Positions 36,592 through 46,188 of a stretch of DNA of 64,000 bases are shown piece after piece. The stretch lies in assembly GCF_005405385.1 (NCBI RefSeq), contig NZ_BJDY01000004.1, positions 248,001-312,000 of the forward strand, written 5' to 3'. The notes under the pieces are model-generated. The model did no database searches. It saw only the letters and a list, made by a program, of their open reading frames with translations, and had not been told where the DNA came from. Numbering within the stretch: the first letter of the stretch is position 1; the number at the start of each line of letters is the position of its first letter. The position numbers were made by a program, and so were the translations under genes. This DNA is from Lactiplantibacillus mudanjiangensis (lineage in GTDB: Bacteria > Bacillota > Bacilli > Lactobacillales > Lactobacillaceae).

Positions 36592-37569
36592 TTAGTTGTC
36601 AAAAACGGTTGGATTAACAGGAAATTCTGGCATTTGACCGTTACTAAAGTCAATAATGGCTTGTGCCGCACCGGTTCCCAATGCTGCGTTGGCTTCCTGA
36701 GTGGTACCGGCGATATGACTAGTGACAATCGTATGCTTGCTAGTGAAGAGTGGATTATCAGCGGCTGGTGGTTCTGGATTGAAGGAGTCAATGGCAGCCC
36801 CAGCTAATTGATCGGCATTTAACGCGGCTGCTAAGTCAGCTTCGTTGATAATGCCACCACGAGCAGAGTTGATAATGTAAGCTGATGACTTCATCAAGCC
36901 TAATTCTTTGCTCGTAATCATGTTCTTGGTTTCAGGCGTTAGTGGCATGTTGATTGACAAGAAATCAGCGATTGGATAAATGTCGGTTAAGCTATCATAT
37001 AGCTTAACTGGCGCGTCTTTTAAGTAAGGGTCGTAACCGATGACGTTCATGCCAAATGCTTGAGCTAACTTGACGAGCACTTGTCCGATTTTACCCAAGC
37101 CTAAGATGGCTAAGGTTTTACCACGGAGTTCATGACCATTTAAGTTGTTAGCGGTAGCAAACCCAGGTAAAGAAACACCGGCTAATTCAGTTTTGTGATC
37201 GCGCAACGTTTGGTCGGTTTCGGCAATTCGACGGCTGAGCATCAACATGGTTGTCATCACATATTCAGCAACCGAAAAGGCATTGGCGCCGTTGACTTTA
37301 GCCACTAAGACATGTTGCTTGGTGGCGGCATCAACGTCGACATTATTGATCCCAGTCCCATTACGAGAAATGATTTTCAGTTGTTTACCAGCAGCAATGA
37401 CTTCGGCCGGTAATTGTGATGACCGCATAATAACGGCATAGGCATCCGCAATAGCAGCTTTCATTGAGTCAACATCTGTATCTGGGGCGACGGTGACGTC
37501 AAAACCGTTTTGTTTTAAAAGATCGATCCCAGCATCGTCAATTTTTTCACTTAATAAGACTTTTTTCAT
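36592..37569 (-). CDS. D-2-hydroxyacid dehydrogenase (3-phosphoglycerate dehydrogenase-like)
   Basis: 325 residues. The NAD-binding Rossmann fold has GLGKIGQVLVKLAQAF (about 150-165). The catalytic arginine, glutamate and histidine are seen in NSARGGIINE, SFNPEPPA and TSHIAGTTQEA. There is no C-terminal ACT domain, so it is not a full-length SerA. The product is probably reduction or oxidation of a 2-keto or 2-hydroxy acid arising from the neighbouring aldarate pathway. It heads the operon with the DASS transporter. The upstream region holds a GGAC/GTCC inverted repeat (37651-37689). Confidence 0.88.
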   Translation of the reverse strand: MKKVLLSEKIDDAGIDLLKQNGFDVTVAPDTDVDSMKAAIADAYAVIMRSSQLPAEVIAAGKQLKIISRNGTGINNVDVDAATKQHVLVAKVNGANAFSVAEYVMTTMLMLSRRIAETDQTLRDHKTELAGVSLPGFATANNLNGHELRGKTLAILGLGKIGQVLVKLAQAFGMNVIGYDPYLKDAPVKLYDSLTDIYPIADFLSINMPLTPETKNMITSKELGLMKSSAYIINSARGGIINEADLAAALNADQLAGAAIDSFNPEPPAADNPLFTSKHTIVTSHIAGTTQEANAALGTGAAQAIIDFSNGQMPEFPVNPTVFDN

Positions 37570-37650
37570 GTGAAGATTCCTCCTAGATTAATGACTAATT
37601 TAAATCGCTTACAAATTCATTCTAGTGATTTACTTCACGAAAGCACAGTA

Positions 37651-37689
37651 CCTAAATGGACAGCTGGTGAACTAATTTGTCCAAATAGG
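37651..37689. promoter_or_regulatory. Inverted-repeat operator candidate upstream of the dehydrogenase operon
   Basis: cctaaatggac (37651-37661) and gtccaaatagg (37679-37689) form a 9/11 inverted repeat with a 17-bp spacer. A similar gtccatttgg half-site occurs at 38802-38811 near the LysR start, which hints at a common LysR binding motif. Confidence 0.55.
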
Positions 37690-37694
37690 AAAAA

Positions 37695-37816
37695 AGAGTG
37701 TGAGAAAAGATGGGTTGCTACCGAGCATAGCCTAGGAAGACTAATGATTGTGGGCTTGCAATCGTTAGTCTTTCGTAGCTAAGCGGAGGGAGCAGTCTTT
37801 TATCACACGTTTCGAC
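37695..37816 (-). repeat. 122-bp long-hairpin repeat, copy 4 (reverse orientation)
   Basis: Read on the minus strand it begins gtcgaaacgtgtgataaaaga and ends ttctcacactct, with inner arms gaaagacta / tagtcttcc and the conserved gcttagctacg / cctaggctatgctcggtagcaa core. It lies between the LysR terminator and the dehydrogenase promoter. Confidence 0.85.
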
Positions 37817-37819
37817 CAT

Positions 37820-37853
37820 AAAAAAAGCGCCCGGAATCGTTATTCCAGGCGTT
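37820..37853 (-). terminator. Terminator of the LysR gene
   Basis: On the minus strand aacgcctggaat pairs with attccgggcgct around aacg, followed by seven T. Confidence 0.85.
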
Positions 37854-37856
37854 AAA

Positions 37857-38753
37857 CTAACGTTGTGCCAATTGAGCAAGCAACGCTTTTAAGACTTTAT
37901 TTTGATTGTTTTTTTGGTAGTAGAGCGTTGCGGCATAGGCTTTGTTAACCGCGTCCGTGATTGGTAAGAACTTAATTAACGGATTCTTTTGGCGTTCTAG
38001 GTCTAAGAACGGGCTTGGATAAAAGCCAATCCCTTGATCTGCCGCGATCAACACATCACGTAACTCTAAAGATGACACGCGGTTAATGTTTCTTTCAGGA
38101 AAAACTTCTTCAAATTTTTTGTAGAAAGTTTTCTTCAAATAGACGGAAGCATAAGGACTGTAGTAGAGAACTTGTAAGTGGCGCAGTTGTTTTAACGTGA
38201 CTGTTGCTTGTTGCGATAACGGATTTAGCGTGCTGATTCCAACCATTAATTCACCTTTTAGGAGTTCAATCTTGGCTAAGGCCGTCGCCTCGTTGGTGTC
38301 TAAGTAGTAGTAAGGCGAAATCGCAATATCAATACTGCCGTGTTCCACTAAGTCTTGTAGACGTTGACCACTTTCTTGTCGAAATTCCAGTTTGATTTGG
38401 GGGTCCTTTTTGAGCAGTGGCATGAGGACTTTTTGTAAGGTGATCTCTTGATTTGAAGAGGAAAACCCAATACGGAGCTTTTGTTCTTTAGCTTGTTGCT
38501 CACTTTGAATACGAATCAACTCGTCGTTATATGTATTCACGATGTCTTCAGCAGCAACGACAAATTTACTACCCGTAAAAGTGAGTTCAGTGTTATTGTG
38601 CTTACGAATAAACAACTTAACGCCAAGTTCATTTTCCAACTGATCCATTTGCTTTGAAACCGCGCGGGGAGATAAGAAGAGCAGTTCTGCGGCAGACTTA
38701 AAACTGCCATTTTTGGCGATTACTAAAAATGTTTTTAATCGATTAATTTCCAA
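37857..38753 (-). CDS. LysR-family transcriptional regulator
   Basis: 298 residues, the normal LysR length. The N-terminal winged HTH is evident (EINRLKTFLVIAKNGS, AELLFLSPRAVSKQMDQLE, ELGVKLFIRKH), followed by a two-lobed periplasmic-binding-like effector domain. TTG 38753 follows aaggagg by eight bases and is preferred to an ATG 54 bases upstream. It is divergent from gudD, so it probably activates glucarate use in response to an aldarate. A GAACA-N9-TGTTC repeat lies in the shared region. Confidence 0.9.
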   Translation of the reverse strand: MEINRLKTFLVIAKNGSFKSAAELLFLSPRAVSKQMDQLENELGVKLFIRKHNNTELTFTGSKFVVAAEDIVNTYNDELIRIQSEQQAKEQKLRIGFSSSNQEITLQKVLMPLLKKDPQIKLEFRQESGQRLQDLVEHGSIDIAISPYYYLDTNEATALAKIELLKGELMVGISTLNPLSQQATVTLKQLRHLQVLYYSPYASVYLKKTFYKKFEEVFPERNINRVSSLELRDVLIAADQGIGFYPSPFLDLERQKNPLIKFLPITDAVNKAYAATLYYQKNNQNKVLKALLAQLAQR

Positions 38754-38821
38754 AAGGCGGACCTCCTTGCGTGATAAAATGCTCGCGAGTTGAACGAAAA
38801 AGTCCATTTGGTTCAGGTCGG

Positions 38822-38864
38822 GAACATTTTGGTACTGTTCTAATTATTAATCGAACCATATAAT
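38822..38864. promoter_or_regulatory. gudD promoter region with LysR-type inverted repeat
   Basis: gaaca (38822-38826) and tgttc (38836-38840), nine bases apart, overlap the expected -35 of gudD. A perfect TATAAT lies at 38859-38864 with no good -35, as expected for an activator-dependent promoter. Confidence 0.65.
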
Positions 38865-38913
38865 AAAGTCAATTCATGATTGTTACTTAAATCACAAAAA
38901 AGAGGTTATTAAA

Positions 38914-40242
38914 ATGAGTATTCCTAAAATTGTTGAAATGTTGGTTTATCCCGTTGCAGGCTATGACAGTATGCTATTGAATTTAAGTGGTGCCCATGGG
39001 CCGTTCTTCACGCGTAACATTGTTATTTTGAAAGCGGATAACGGCCAAGTTGGGGTCGGTGAAGTTCCTGGCGGTGAAAAAATCACGGCAACCTTGGAAT
39101 CAGCTAAAGAACTGGTCATCGGTGCAACGTTAGGCGAATATAAGAGCGTTCTCCAAAAGATTCAAGCGAAGTTTTCATACTTAGACCAAGGTGGTCGTGG
39201 TAACCAAACTTTTGATCAACGGATTATGGTTCATGCGCTGACCGCAGTTGAAACCGCTTTTTTGGACTTGTTGGGGAAACATTTACACGTCCCTGTAGCT
39301 GCACTATTAGGTGACGGTCAACAACGCGAAAAAGTCGGGGTTTTAGGTTACTTGTTCTGGGTTGGCGATACGAGTAAGACGGATTTACCATACTTACAAG
39401 ATGATGATGATAGTAGTGATTGGGGTAAGTTGCGTCGTAAACCAACAATGGATGCCGATTCTTTGGTTAAATTAGCTCAAGCGGCGTACGACAAATACGG
39501 TTTTAAGACCTTTAAACTTAAAGGCGGCGTCTTCGATGGTGAAACCGAAGTGGCTGCGATGAAAGCTTTACACAAGGCCTTCCCAGATGCAAAGTTGGAT
39601 CTTGATCCTAATGGTGCCTGGTCATTGGAACAAGCCTTACATTATGCAGACGAAATGAAAGATGTTTTACATTATATTGAAGATCCATGTGGCGCTGAAA
39701 AAGGCTTCTCTGGTCGGGAAGTGTTGGCCGAATTCCAACAATTAACTCATATGCCAACTGCCACGAACATGGTTGATACCGATTGGCGGCAAATGTCACA
39801 CGCTTTGGCTTTAAATGCCGTGTCAATTCCATTAGCTGATCCACATTTCTGGACAATGGAAGGGGCCGTTCGTGTTGCGCAACTTTGCCATGAATTTAAT
39901 TTAAACTGGGGTGTTCATTCTAATAATCACTTTGATATTTCATTAGCAATGGTTGCCAATGCCGCCGCAGCCGCACCTGGCAATGTCTATGATGTGGATA
40001 CCCATTGGATCTGGCAAGATGGTCAAAACTTGACCAAGAATCCTTATGAAATTAAGGATGGCCAGTTGACGGTGCCAACGACTAATGAAGGTTTAGGCGT
40101 TGAAGTGGATATGGATGCGATTGAAAAAGCCCATCAATTGTATGTCGACAATAATTTAGGTGCGCGGGATGACGCCGCTGCGATGCAATTCTTGATTCCT
40201 GATTGGAAATTTGATGCTAAGAAACCGGCTTTGGTTCGGTAA
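38914..40242 (+). CDS. gudD: Glucarate dehydratase
   Basis: 442 residues, the size of GudD enzymes of the enolase superfamily. The lysine pair lies in FKTFKLKGG, metal ligands in DLDPNGAW and IEDPCG, the conserved asparagine in ATNMVD, and the catalytic histidine in [10 protein letters not shown]. It removes water from D-glucarate (or L-idarate) to give 5-keto-4-deoxyglucarate. No aldolase for that product is in the window. It is divergent from the LysR gene. aaagaggtt precedes the ATG. Galactarate as alternative substrate is possible. Confidence 0.88.
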   Translation: MSIPKIVEMLVYPVAGYDSMLLNLSGAHGPFFTRNIVILKADNGQVGVGEVPGGEKITATLESAKELVIGATLGEYKSVLQKIQAKFSYLDQGGRGNQTFDQRIMVHALTAVETAFLDLLGKHLHVPVAALLGDGQQREKVGVLGYLFWVGDTSKTDLPYLQDDDDSSDWGKLRRKPTMDADSLVKLAQAAYDKYGFKTFKLKGGVFDGETEVAAMKALHKAFPDAKLDLDPNGAWSLEQALHYADEMKDVLHYIEDPCGAEKGFSGREVLAEFQQLTHMPTATNMVDTDWRQMSHALALNAVSIPLADPHFWTMEGAVRVAQLCHEFNLNWGVHSNNHFDISLAMVANAAAAAPGNVYDVDTHWIWQDGQNLTKNPYEIKDGQLTVPTTNEGLGVEVDMDAIEKAHQLYVDNNLGARDDAAAMQFLIPDWKFDAKKPALVR

Positions 40243-40273
40243 AAGGTTAAATAATGTAATTTGTTTTGATATG

Positions 40274-40325
40274 AAACGCTTATATATGTTAGACGGATTT
40301 GTCTGATAGATACAGGCGTTTTTTC
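40274..40325 (+). terminator. Terminator of gudD
   Basis: aaacgc and gcgttt close a long imperfect hairpin with an inner ttagac / gtctga stem, followed by a T-run. Confidence 0.7.
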
Positions 40326-40366
40326 TATATTGTTATGTATTATTTTAGTTTAAATGATTTTTTGAA

Positions 40367-40441
40367 TTTAAAAGTATTAAATGCCAGATACTTTTAAATA
40401 GTGGTTGATTTGATTATGATATATAATGAGAACGTACGTTC
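40367..40441 (+). promoter_or_regulatory. Control region of the AbiG operon with two palindromes
   Basis: Perfect inverted repeat tttaaaagtat / atacttttaaa (40367-40377 and 40388-40398), a TATAAT at 40422-40427, and a perfect 12-bp palindrome gaacgtacgttc (40430-40441) right behind it, near the expected start of transcription. Autoregulation by the antitoxin is a reasonable inference. Confidence 0.65.
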
Positions 40442-40475
40442 AAATGTGGGAGATCTTGATAGGAGAAAATTACTA

Positions 40476-41321
40476 ATGTCAAAAGTGACTAAAACGAAAA
40501 GTATTAATTTTTTAGCTGAAAGAAATCAGCATGTTGATAAAGTAAATCCACAGTATTTTAACGAAAGTGCAAATACATTGTTTAACTTTATGAAACGTTT
40601 TGAGTTTTTAGAAATGGTGATTAGAAACCTTAGAATTGTTCCAAGATATAGTGTTGAAGATATCAGTTATTTGAATTTAAAGTCTGAAGTAAATATTTCG
40701 AATATCGCGATGCCCATGCTTTGTTTCTGTGATATTAATTTACATCAAATTCAGACTCATATTACTAGTTATGGTTCCTTTGGTATTGGCATAAGCAAAC
40801 AATGGGGAAGCGAAGTATGTGGTATTCAACCAGTTAATTATATTAATCCCGCATCTCCATTAAGGGATGATATGAGATTGGGTTTACAAGAGGTTTTTCG
40901 CGAGCATTCCGCGTCGGAAGATGCTAATGCGCTATTAACGCAGTTGAAATTTTCAAAGCCATTATATGGAAAAATGAGAGGAGTAGGTGATAAAAACTTT
41001 CATGATGAACATGAATGGCGATATATTCCTAAGATAGATGGGCCGGAAGCGTATAATTTTCTTCATGATGGTGCTGAGTACTATGGTAAGTGGATGAAGG
41101 ATGATAGCATTATGGACAGGCTTTCTGATGGGTTAAGAGATTTAAAAAGAGACTGTAGTATAAGACTGACCCCAGATGCGATTAATTATATATTTGTGGA
41201 GAATAATGACTTTGCTGTAAAAATAATTGAAGATATTGATGAGCTTAATATTGAAAAAGAAACAAAACATTTGTTGATGAGTAAGATTATAAATCTCGAA
41301 CAATTGAAGGGAGATTGGTAA
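40476..41321 (+). CDS. abiGi: AbiGi-family abortive infection protein (antitoxin component)
   Basis: 281 residues, AT-rich. The family signature is readable: FNFMKRFEFLEMVIRN, then IVPRYSVEDISYLN, then PMLCFCDINLHQI, then HITSYGSFGIGISKQWG and PVNYINP. These match the AbiGi antitoxin of the lactococcal AbiG phage-exclusion system. ATG 40476 follows aggag by ten bases; an in-frame GTG at 40401 lacks a site. The stop is one base before the AbiGii start. The low GC content compared with gudD and pepN on either side indicates recent acquisition. Confidence 0.82.
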   Translation: MSKVTKTKSINFLAERNQHVDKVNPQYFNESANTLFNFMKRFEFLEMVIRNLRIVPRYSVEDISYLNLKSEVNISNIAMPMLCFCDINLHQIQTHITSYGSFGIGISKQWGSEVCGIQPVNYINPASPLRDDMRLGLQEVFREHSASEDANALLTQLKFSKPLYGKMRGVGDKNFHDEHEWRYIPKIDGPEAYNFLHDGAEYYGKWMKDDSIMDRLSDGLRDLKRDCSIRLTPDAINYIFVENNDFAVKIIEDIDELNIEKETKHLLMSKIINLEQLKGDW

Positions 41322-41322
41322 C

Positions 41323-42510
41323 ATGTTTTCAAATGCTAGAGATGAATTATTTCCAGAGAATAGAACTAATTTAATACCAAGTACAATATTGGATGGATTG
41401 CTCCCGGAAAGCTTGAGAGACACCAAGGTACACTATAAAGGGATTAGCCAGAATAGTGCAATTCTTGTTAGCGAATTAGAGAAGGTCGATTTTGAATTTG
41501 GTGGAGATATTGTTAAGAGAGTAATTGAAAAAGTAACATCCCAATATCCTAATTTATCTGAGAAAGAGGTAGCTGATAATCTAGATAAGGTCCTTTTTAG
41601 AACACAGACAAAATTGACTATAAATCCACAAGATGAAATTTATGTTGCAGGAGTAAAGATAGCAGCAAAAGATTTAGTGAAGAATGTTGTTAGCGGGGAA
41701 GGACTGATTGAGTTTGTTATCGGTCCTGGAAACTTTAGGGATCCGGTGGAAATAAAACTAACAATTTCAGGAGAACCAGTTAGTTTCATGCTACAACAAC
41801 AAGTATATCCGTCTGTTGAGAAGCAGGTTTTTGATACGATAAATAGAAAAATATTAAAATTGAAGTTAATTATTCCTGATAATAAGAAGGAGGGAGTTTC
41901 GGTTCAATTTAACATAGATTTAGAGGCAGCGTCTAGTATTGAAGAAATTATTGAGATAGAACCTTTAATAACTATGCTGATTGAAAAAGGTGATGTTGCC
42001 TTGGGTGGAAAACAGCTTCCAATGAATGAAAATGGTTTATCAAGTTTAAAGCCAATCTTGGCACAATTAGAGATTTATAAAATGATGAATACAGTTGGAC
42101 TAGCTTACAAGAAAGAGTTTCCTGTTAGATGGAAATTAACGGATGATGAGCTTAATAATCTTCAAATGCTGTACATTTCAATAACTAAGAATACTTTTTT
42201 TGAAATGCAGGCCTATAATTTTACTTTCCAAGCAAATGATATAGAAAAATTTAATAATAATTCAGAAGATGAGGTTAGCATAACGACAACGGGTCTAGAG
42301 AATATTAAAATTGCCCATCATCATTTTGAAGGTTTAAATATAATACGTGTTTATCATAAATATAGATTGAAAAGTGTTGATTCTGGTAAGGCCAGATTTA
42401 TACGCACCCCTAACAGCAAAATATTGGTTAAAGTAATTAGGGACGATGAACGTATCGATAATAAAAAAGTAGCAGAATTAATTAATAATTATGAGAATAA
42501 TGGTTCTTAA
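41323..42510 (+). CDS. abiGii: AbiGii-like partner protein (putative toxin)
   Basis: 395 residues, very close to the length recalled for lactococcal AbiGii. It directly follows abiGi with a one-base gap and an aagggag site, so both are co-translated. The sequence is soluble, mixed alpha/beta, with an unusual central region (SGEPVSFMLQQQVYP, GNFRDPVEIKL) and no nucleotidyltransferase or nuclease motif that I can identify. The AbiGii call rests on position and length more than on motifs. In the lactococcal system the pair blocks phage RNA synthesis. Confidence 0.68.
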   Translation: MFSNARDELFPENRTNLIPSTILDGLLPESLRDTKVHYKGISQNSAILVSELEKVDFEFGGDIVKRVIEKVTSQYPNLSEKEVADNLDKVLFRTQTKLTINPQDEIYVAGVKIAAKDLVKNVVSGEGLIEFVIGPGNFRDPVEIKLTISGEPVSFMLQQQVYPSVEKQVFDTINRKILKLKLIIPDNKKEGVSVQFNIDLEAASSIEEIIEIEPLITMLIEKGDVALGGKQLPMNENGLSSLKPILAQLEIYKMMNTVGLAYKKEFPVRWKLTDDELNNLQMLYISITKNTFFEMQAYNFTFQANDIEKFNNNSEDEVSITTTGLENIKIAHHHFEGLNIIRVYHKYRLKSVDSGKARFIRTPNSKILVKVIRDDERIDNKKVAELINNYENNGS

Positions 42511-42741
42511 AGTGATTTAAAAATATGTTTTAGTTGTTAATTCTAATTAATTAAATATCAGTTAAACACTAAAGGATTGTAGTATCCGGGCGACGTATTA
42601 CATGATAGCATGTTGCATTGTTTTTTCGTTAGAAAGATAATGCCAAGATTTGATGAAAATTTTATTCTTGAACGATCAAAGCGGCATTGACCACGCAAAT
42701 GACGTATAATGAAATCATTCTAACAATTCAAGGAGAAACTC

Positions 42742-45276
42742 ATGGCAGAATTAACCCATTTTTACCAATTGTTCCAACCAGAACATTACGATATTTATCT
42801 CGATATTAATCGTGCAACGAAGACGATCAGTGGTCAAACTAAGATCACTGGTGACGCCCAAACAGCGTCAATCGCCATTCATCAAAAGGACTTAGCCGTT
42901 TCGGCCGTTCAAGCTGATGGCCAAGACGTCCCATTCAAGCTGGACGCTGACAATGATGCGATTCGCATTGACCTAGCCAAGGCTGGGAAGACCACGTTAA
43001 CAATCACTTACACTGCACCATTAACGGACACGATGATGGGGATCTATCCATCATACTACGAAGTTAACGGTGAAAAGAAACAAATCATCGGGACGCAATT
43101 TGAAACTAATGCAGCCCGCCAAGCGTTCCCAAGTGTCGATGAACCAGAAGCTAAGGCCACCTTTGACTTAGCCATCAAGTTCGACGAACAAGCTGGCGAA
43201 ACGATTTTAAGCAACATGCCTGAAATCAAGACGGAAAATGGGGTGCACTACTTTGACACGACCGTTAAGATGTCGACTTATTTAATCGCTTTTGCCTTCG
43301 GGGATTTACAAGGCAAAGAAACGACGACTAAGAGTGGTGTGAAAGTTGGCGTCTTCGGGACCAAAGCGCATCAAGCTAACGAATTAGATTTCGCCTTAGA
43401 TATTGCCAAACGATCAATCGAATTCTATGAAGACTTCTATCAAACACCATATCCACTCCCACATTCATGGCAACTTGCTTTACCGGACTTTTCGGCCGGC
43501 GCCATGGAAAACTGGGGCTTAGTGACTTATCGGGAAGCCTACTTATTACTTGATCCTGACAACACGGCTTTAGATATGAAGCAACGGGTTGCGACGGTCA
43601 TTGCCCACGAATTGGCCCATCAATGGTTCGGGGATCTCGTTACGATGAAGTGGTGGGATGATCTCTGGTTAAACGAAAGTTTTGCCAACATGATGGAATA
43701 TGTGGCGATCGATGCCTTAGAACCTGACTGGCACATTTGGGAAACGTTCCAAACTTCCGAAGCTGCGGCTGCTTTACAACGTGATGCGACCGATGGTGTG
43801 CAATCGGTTCACGTTCAAGTTGAAAATCCAGCGGAAATCGATGCCTTATTTGATGGCGCGATTGTTTACGCTAAGGGTGCGCGGATGTTAGTTATGGCGC
43901 GGGCTTTAGTTGGTGACGATGCGTTACGTAAAGGCTTGAAGGCTTACTTCAAAGCCCATCAATACGGCAATGCTCAAGGGAAAGACTTGTGGGCCGCTTT
44001 CGGCGCCGCTTCGGGGATCGACGTTGGCGCAATTATGAATTCATGGCTCGAACAACCCGGTTATCCAGTGGTCACGGCTAGTGTTGTGGATGGTCAATTG
44101 ACTTTGAAACAACAACAATTCTTTATCGGCGATGGCAAGGATGCTGGCCGTCAATGGCAAATTCCATTGAATAGCAACTATGATGCCGCACCAGAAATCT
44201 TGGCTGAAACGACTGCTAAATTAGGTGATTATGCCGAATTACGTTCAGCTAATGGCAAGCCATTCCGCTTAAATGTCGGCAACAATTCTCACTTTATCGT
44301 CAAATACGATCAAACGTTATTAGATGACATTTTAGCGAACTTAGATCAATTGAATGCGATCGATCAACTCCAATTGTTGCAAGACTTACGCTTATTGGCT
44401 GAAGGTCGTCAAATTTCATACGCAACGATTGTGCCATTGCTCAGTCGGTTTGCAGCGAGTCAATCAACGGTGGTTAACGATGCGTTGTATCGGGTTGCCG
44501 GTGACTTGAAGAAGTTCGTCATGCCAGACTCTAAGGAAGAAGCTGCCTTACGCCAATTATTTGATCAATTAAGTGCCGATCAAGTGGTGCGTTTAGGTTG
44601 GGCGCCAAAGGCTAGTGATTCTAACGATGATCAATTAACACGTCCATACGTCTTGAGTGCAGCTTTGTATGCGAAGAATGCGAAGGCAATTGCCGATGCT
44701 CACCAATTGTTTGTGGACAATCGTGATCAATTAGCCACTTTACCAGCTGATACGCGGGTCTTCGTCTTACGGAATGAAGTTCAAAACTATGGTAGTGAAG
44801 ACTTGTTCAATGCATTATTAGCGGAATCACGGCAAACAGCCGATGCTAGCTACAAGGCTGACATTTGCGCTGCTTTGACGAGTACGCAAGATGCCAAATT
44901 AATTGCCCAGTTGATTGAGAAATTCGAAGATGCCGATACGATCAAACCACAGGATTTACGGGCTTGGTTCCGTGGCGTGCTTGCTAATGATGCCGGTCAA
45001 CAAGCTGCTTGGGACTGGATTCGTAATGACTGGGCTTGGTTAGAAGCTACGGTCGGTGGGGATATGGAATTCACCACCTACATTACGGTCATTGCCGGAA
45101 TCTTCCGGACCGCTGATCGTTTGGCTGAATTCAAAGCCTTCTTTGAACCTAAGTTGAATACGCCAGGGTTAACCCGGGAAATTCAAATGGATACAAAAGT
45201 TATCACGAGTCGGGTTGCGTTAATTGAAGCTGAACAAGCTGCGGTTAATGCTGCCGTAGCGACAGTTGTTAAATAA
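42742..45276 (+). CDS. pepN: Aminopeptidase N (M1 family)
   Basis: 844 residues, the length of lactobacillus PepN. The exopeptidase motif GAMENWGL and the zinc site HELAHQWFGDLVTMKWWDDL with NESFA (about residues 289-315) are intact. Cytoplasmic zinc aminopeptidase cleaving N-terminal residues from peptides derived from casein or other proteins. tcaaggag precedes the ATG and a TATAAT lies at 42705-42710. Monocistronic with a strong terminator. Its base composition is typical of the chromosome, in contrast to the AbiG genes just upstream. Confidence 0.97.
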   Translation: MAELTHFYQLFQPEHYDIYLDINRATKTISGQTKITGDAQTASIAIHQKDLAVSAVQADGQDVPFKLDADNDAIRIDLAKAGKTTLTITYTAPLTDTMMGIYPSYYEVNGEKKQIIGTQFETNAARQAFPSVDEPEAKATFDLAIKFDEQAGETILSNMPEIKTENGVHYFDTTVKMSTYLIAFAFGDLQGKETTTKSGVKVGVFGTKAHQANELDFALDIAKRSIEFYEDFYQTPYPLPHSWQLALPDFSAGAMENWGLVTYREAYLLLDPDNTALDMKQRVATVIAHELAHQWFGDLVTMKWWDDLWLNESFANMMEYVAIDALEPDWHIWETFQTSEAAAALQRDATDGVQSVHVQVENPAEIDALFDGAIVYAKGARMLVMARALVGDDALRKGLKAYFKAHQYGNAQGKDLWAAFGAASGIDVGAIMNSWLEQPGYPVVTASVVDGQLTLKQQQFFIGDGKDAGRQWQIPLNSNYDAAPEILAETTAKLGDYAELRSANGKPFRLNVGNNSHFIVKYDQTLLDDILANLDQLNAIDQLQLLQDLRLLAEGRQISYATIVPLLSRFAASQSTVVNDALYRVAGDLKKFVMPDSKEEAALRQLFDQLSADQVVRLGWAPKASDSNDDQLTRPYVLSAALYAKNAKAIADAHQLFVDNRDQLATLPADTRVFVLRNEVQNYGSEDLFNALLAESRQTADASYKADICAALTSTQDAKLIAQLIEKFEDADTIKPQDLRAWFRGVLANDAGQQAAWDWIRNDWAWLEATVGGDMEFTTYITVIAGIFRTADRLAEFKAFFEPKLNTPGLTREIQMDTKVITSRVALIEAEQAAVNAAVATVVK

Positions 45277-45290
45277 GATAAGTGCTAATA

Positions 45291-45329
45291 AGACCTCCAC
45301 TGACAATTGTTGTCGGTGGAGGTCTTTTT
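45291..45329 (+). terminator. Terminator of pepN
   Basis: Stem agacctccactgaca / tgtcggtggaggtct with T-run. Confidence 0.92.
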
Positions 45330-45470
45330 GACATCTAACGTGATTGACGTTTTGCTTTGAAAGCCTGAATTAGGTCACTTGTAGCGAATACAAGATTAAT
45401 GGCGGCCATTAGAAGTTGTAGTTGATTGAATCGATGACGAAATTTTGATGATTTTTGCGTATTGAACACC

Positions 45471-45497
45471 TACTTTAGTTGATATTTAGCTAAAGTA
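45471..45497. promoter_or_regulatory. Inverted repeat upstream of the DsbA-like gene
   Basis: tactttag and ctaaagta are perfect 8-bp inverted repeats with an 11-bp spacer, about 95 bp before the ATG. The rest of the 45330-45589 gap shows no gene. Confidence 0.5.
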
Positions 45498-45589
45498 TGG
45501 CACAAGTTGCTTATGATTGCCTGCAAAAAGACGTTGCATGGATATTTAAATCTGTTTAAACTAAAGAAAAAGAAAGTCGATGACTGAAT

Positions 45590-46081
45590 ATGAATTTTAA
45601 TTTAACTGATCAATATACGTTAAACTTTGGACGCGACGATGCCCCACACGAGCTGATTGCTATCTTAAATCTCGGTTGTGTGGATACCCAAGAATGGTGG
45701 TTGCCCAATGAAGCCGATTTATTGGCGGCCATTGATAACGGCCAGCTCAACGCACATTTTAAATTTTGGAATAAAGTCAAACCAGCATTAGCCAACGGCA
45801 ATATCGCGAATGGTTATCTGGATTATCAACATCCGACCCAAGCATTAGCATGGGCGAAACAAGTTTTCCATGATCAACTGGCCTTGCGGGAGGCAACGGA
45901 TGTGCCGGATTATTTGACTACGACTTATGGCATACAACCGTATGCACAAGCTGAAATCGTTAAAAAGCAGATCGATGCGGAGGTTTCCGCGAACCACATT
46001 ACGAGTGTCCCCACGATTATTTTTGATGGTCAGGCGGCTGATGAGGAAAATTTGCGATCAATTAACCAATTATTGGCCTAA
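45590..46081 (+). CDS. DsbA/thioredoxin-fold protein lacking the CxxC motif
   Basis: 163 residues. The helical insertion and the cis-proline segment ITSVPTIIFDG near the C-terminus match DsbA-type thioredoxin folds of the cytoplasmic FrnE/YjbH-like group. The usual CxxC is replaced by GCVDTQEWW, a single cysteine followed by V-D-T, so a dithiol cycle is not possible; it may act as an adaptor or a mono-thiol protein. The binding site before ATG 45590 is weak (aaagaaag). The gene has its own terminator. Role unknown. Confidence 0.65.
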   Translation: MNFNLTDQYTLNFGRDDAPHELIAILNLGCVDTQEWWLPNEADLLAAIDNGQLNAHFKFWNKVKPALANGNIANGYLDYQHPTQALAWAKQVFHDQLALREATDVPDYLTTTYGIQPYAQAEIVKKQIDAEVSANHITSVPTIIFDGQAADEENLRSINQLLA

Positions 46082-46105
46082 TTTAAAATGGTGTTAAATC
46101 AAGGA

Positions 46106-46142
46106 TTAGCGCGTATCAACCATGAGTTGATTGCGCTTTTTT
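46106..46142 (+). terminator. Terminator of the DsbA-like gene
   Basis: Stem agcgc-gt-atcaac / gttgat-t-gcgct with loop catga and T-run. Confidence 0.85.
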
Positions 46143-46188
46143 AGGGGAATCCGTACGCTAGGAGTAGTTAAGCGGGGAGATGAGTGTC

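Noticed and set aside
40401-40475. GTG start 75 bases upstream for the AbiGi gene
   Set aside because: No ribosome binding site, and it would place the promoter -10 and palindrome inside the coding sequence.
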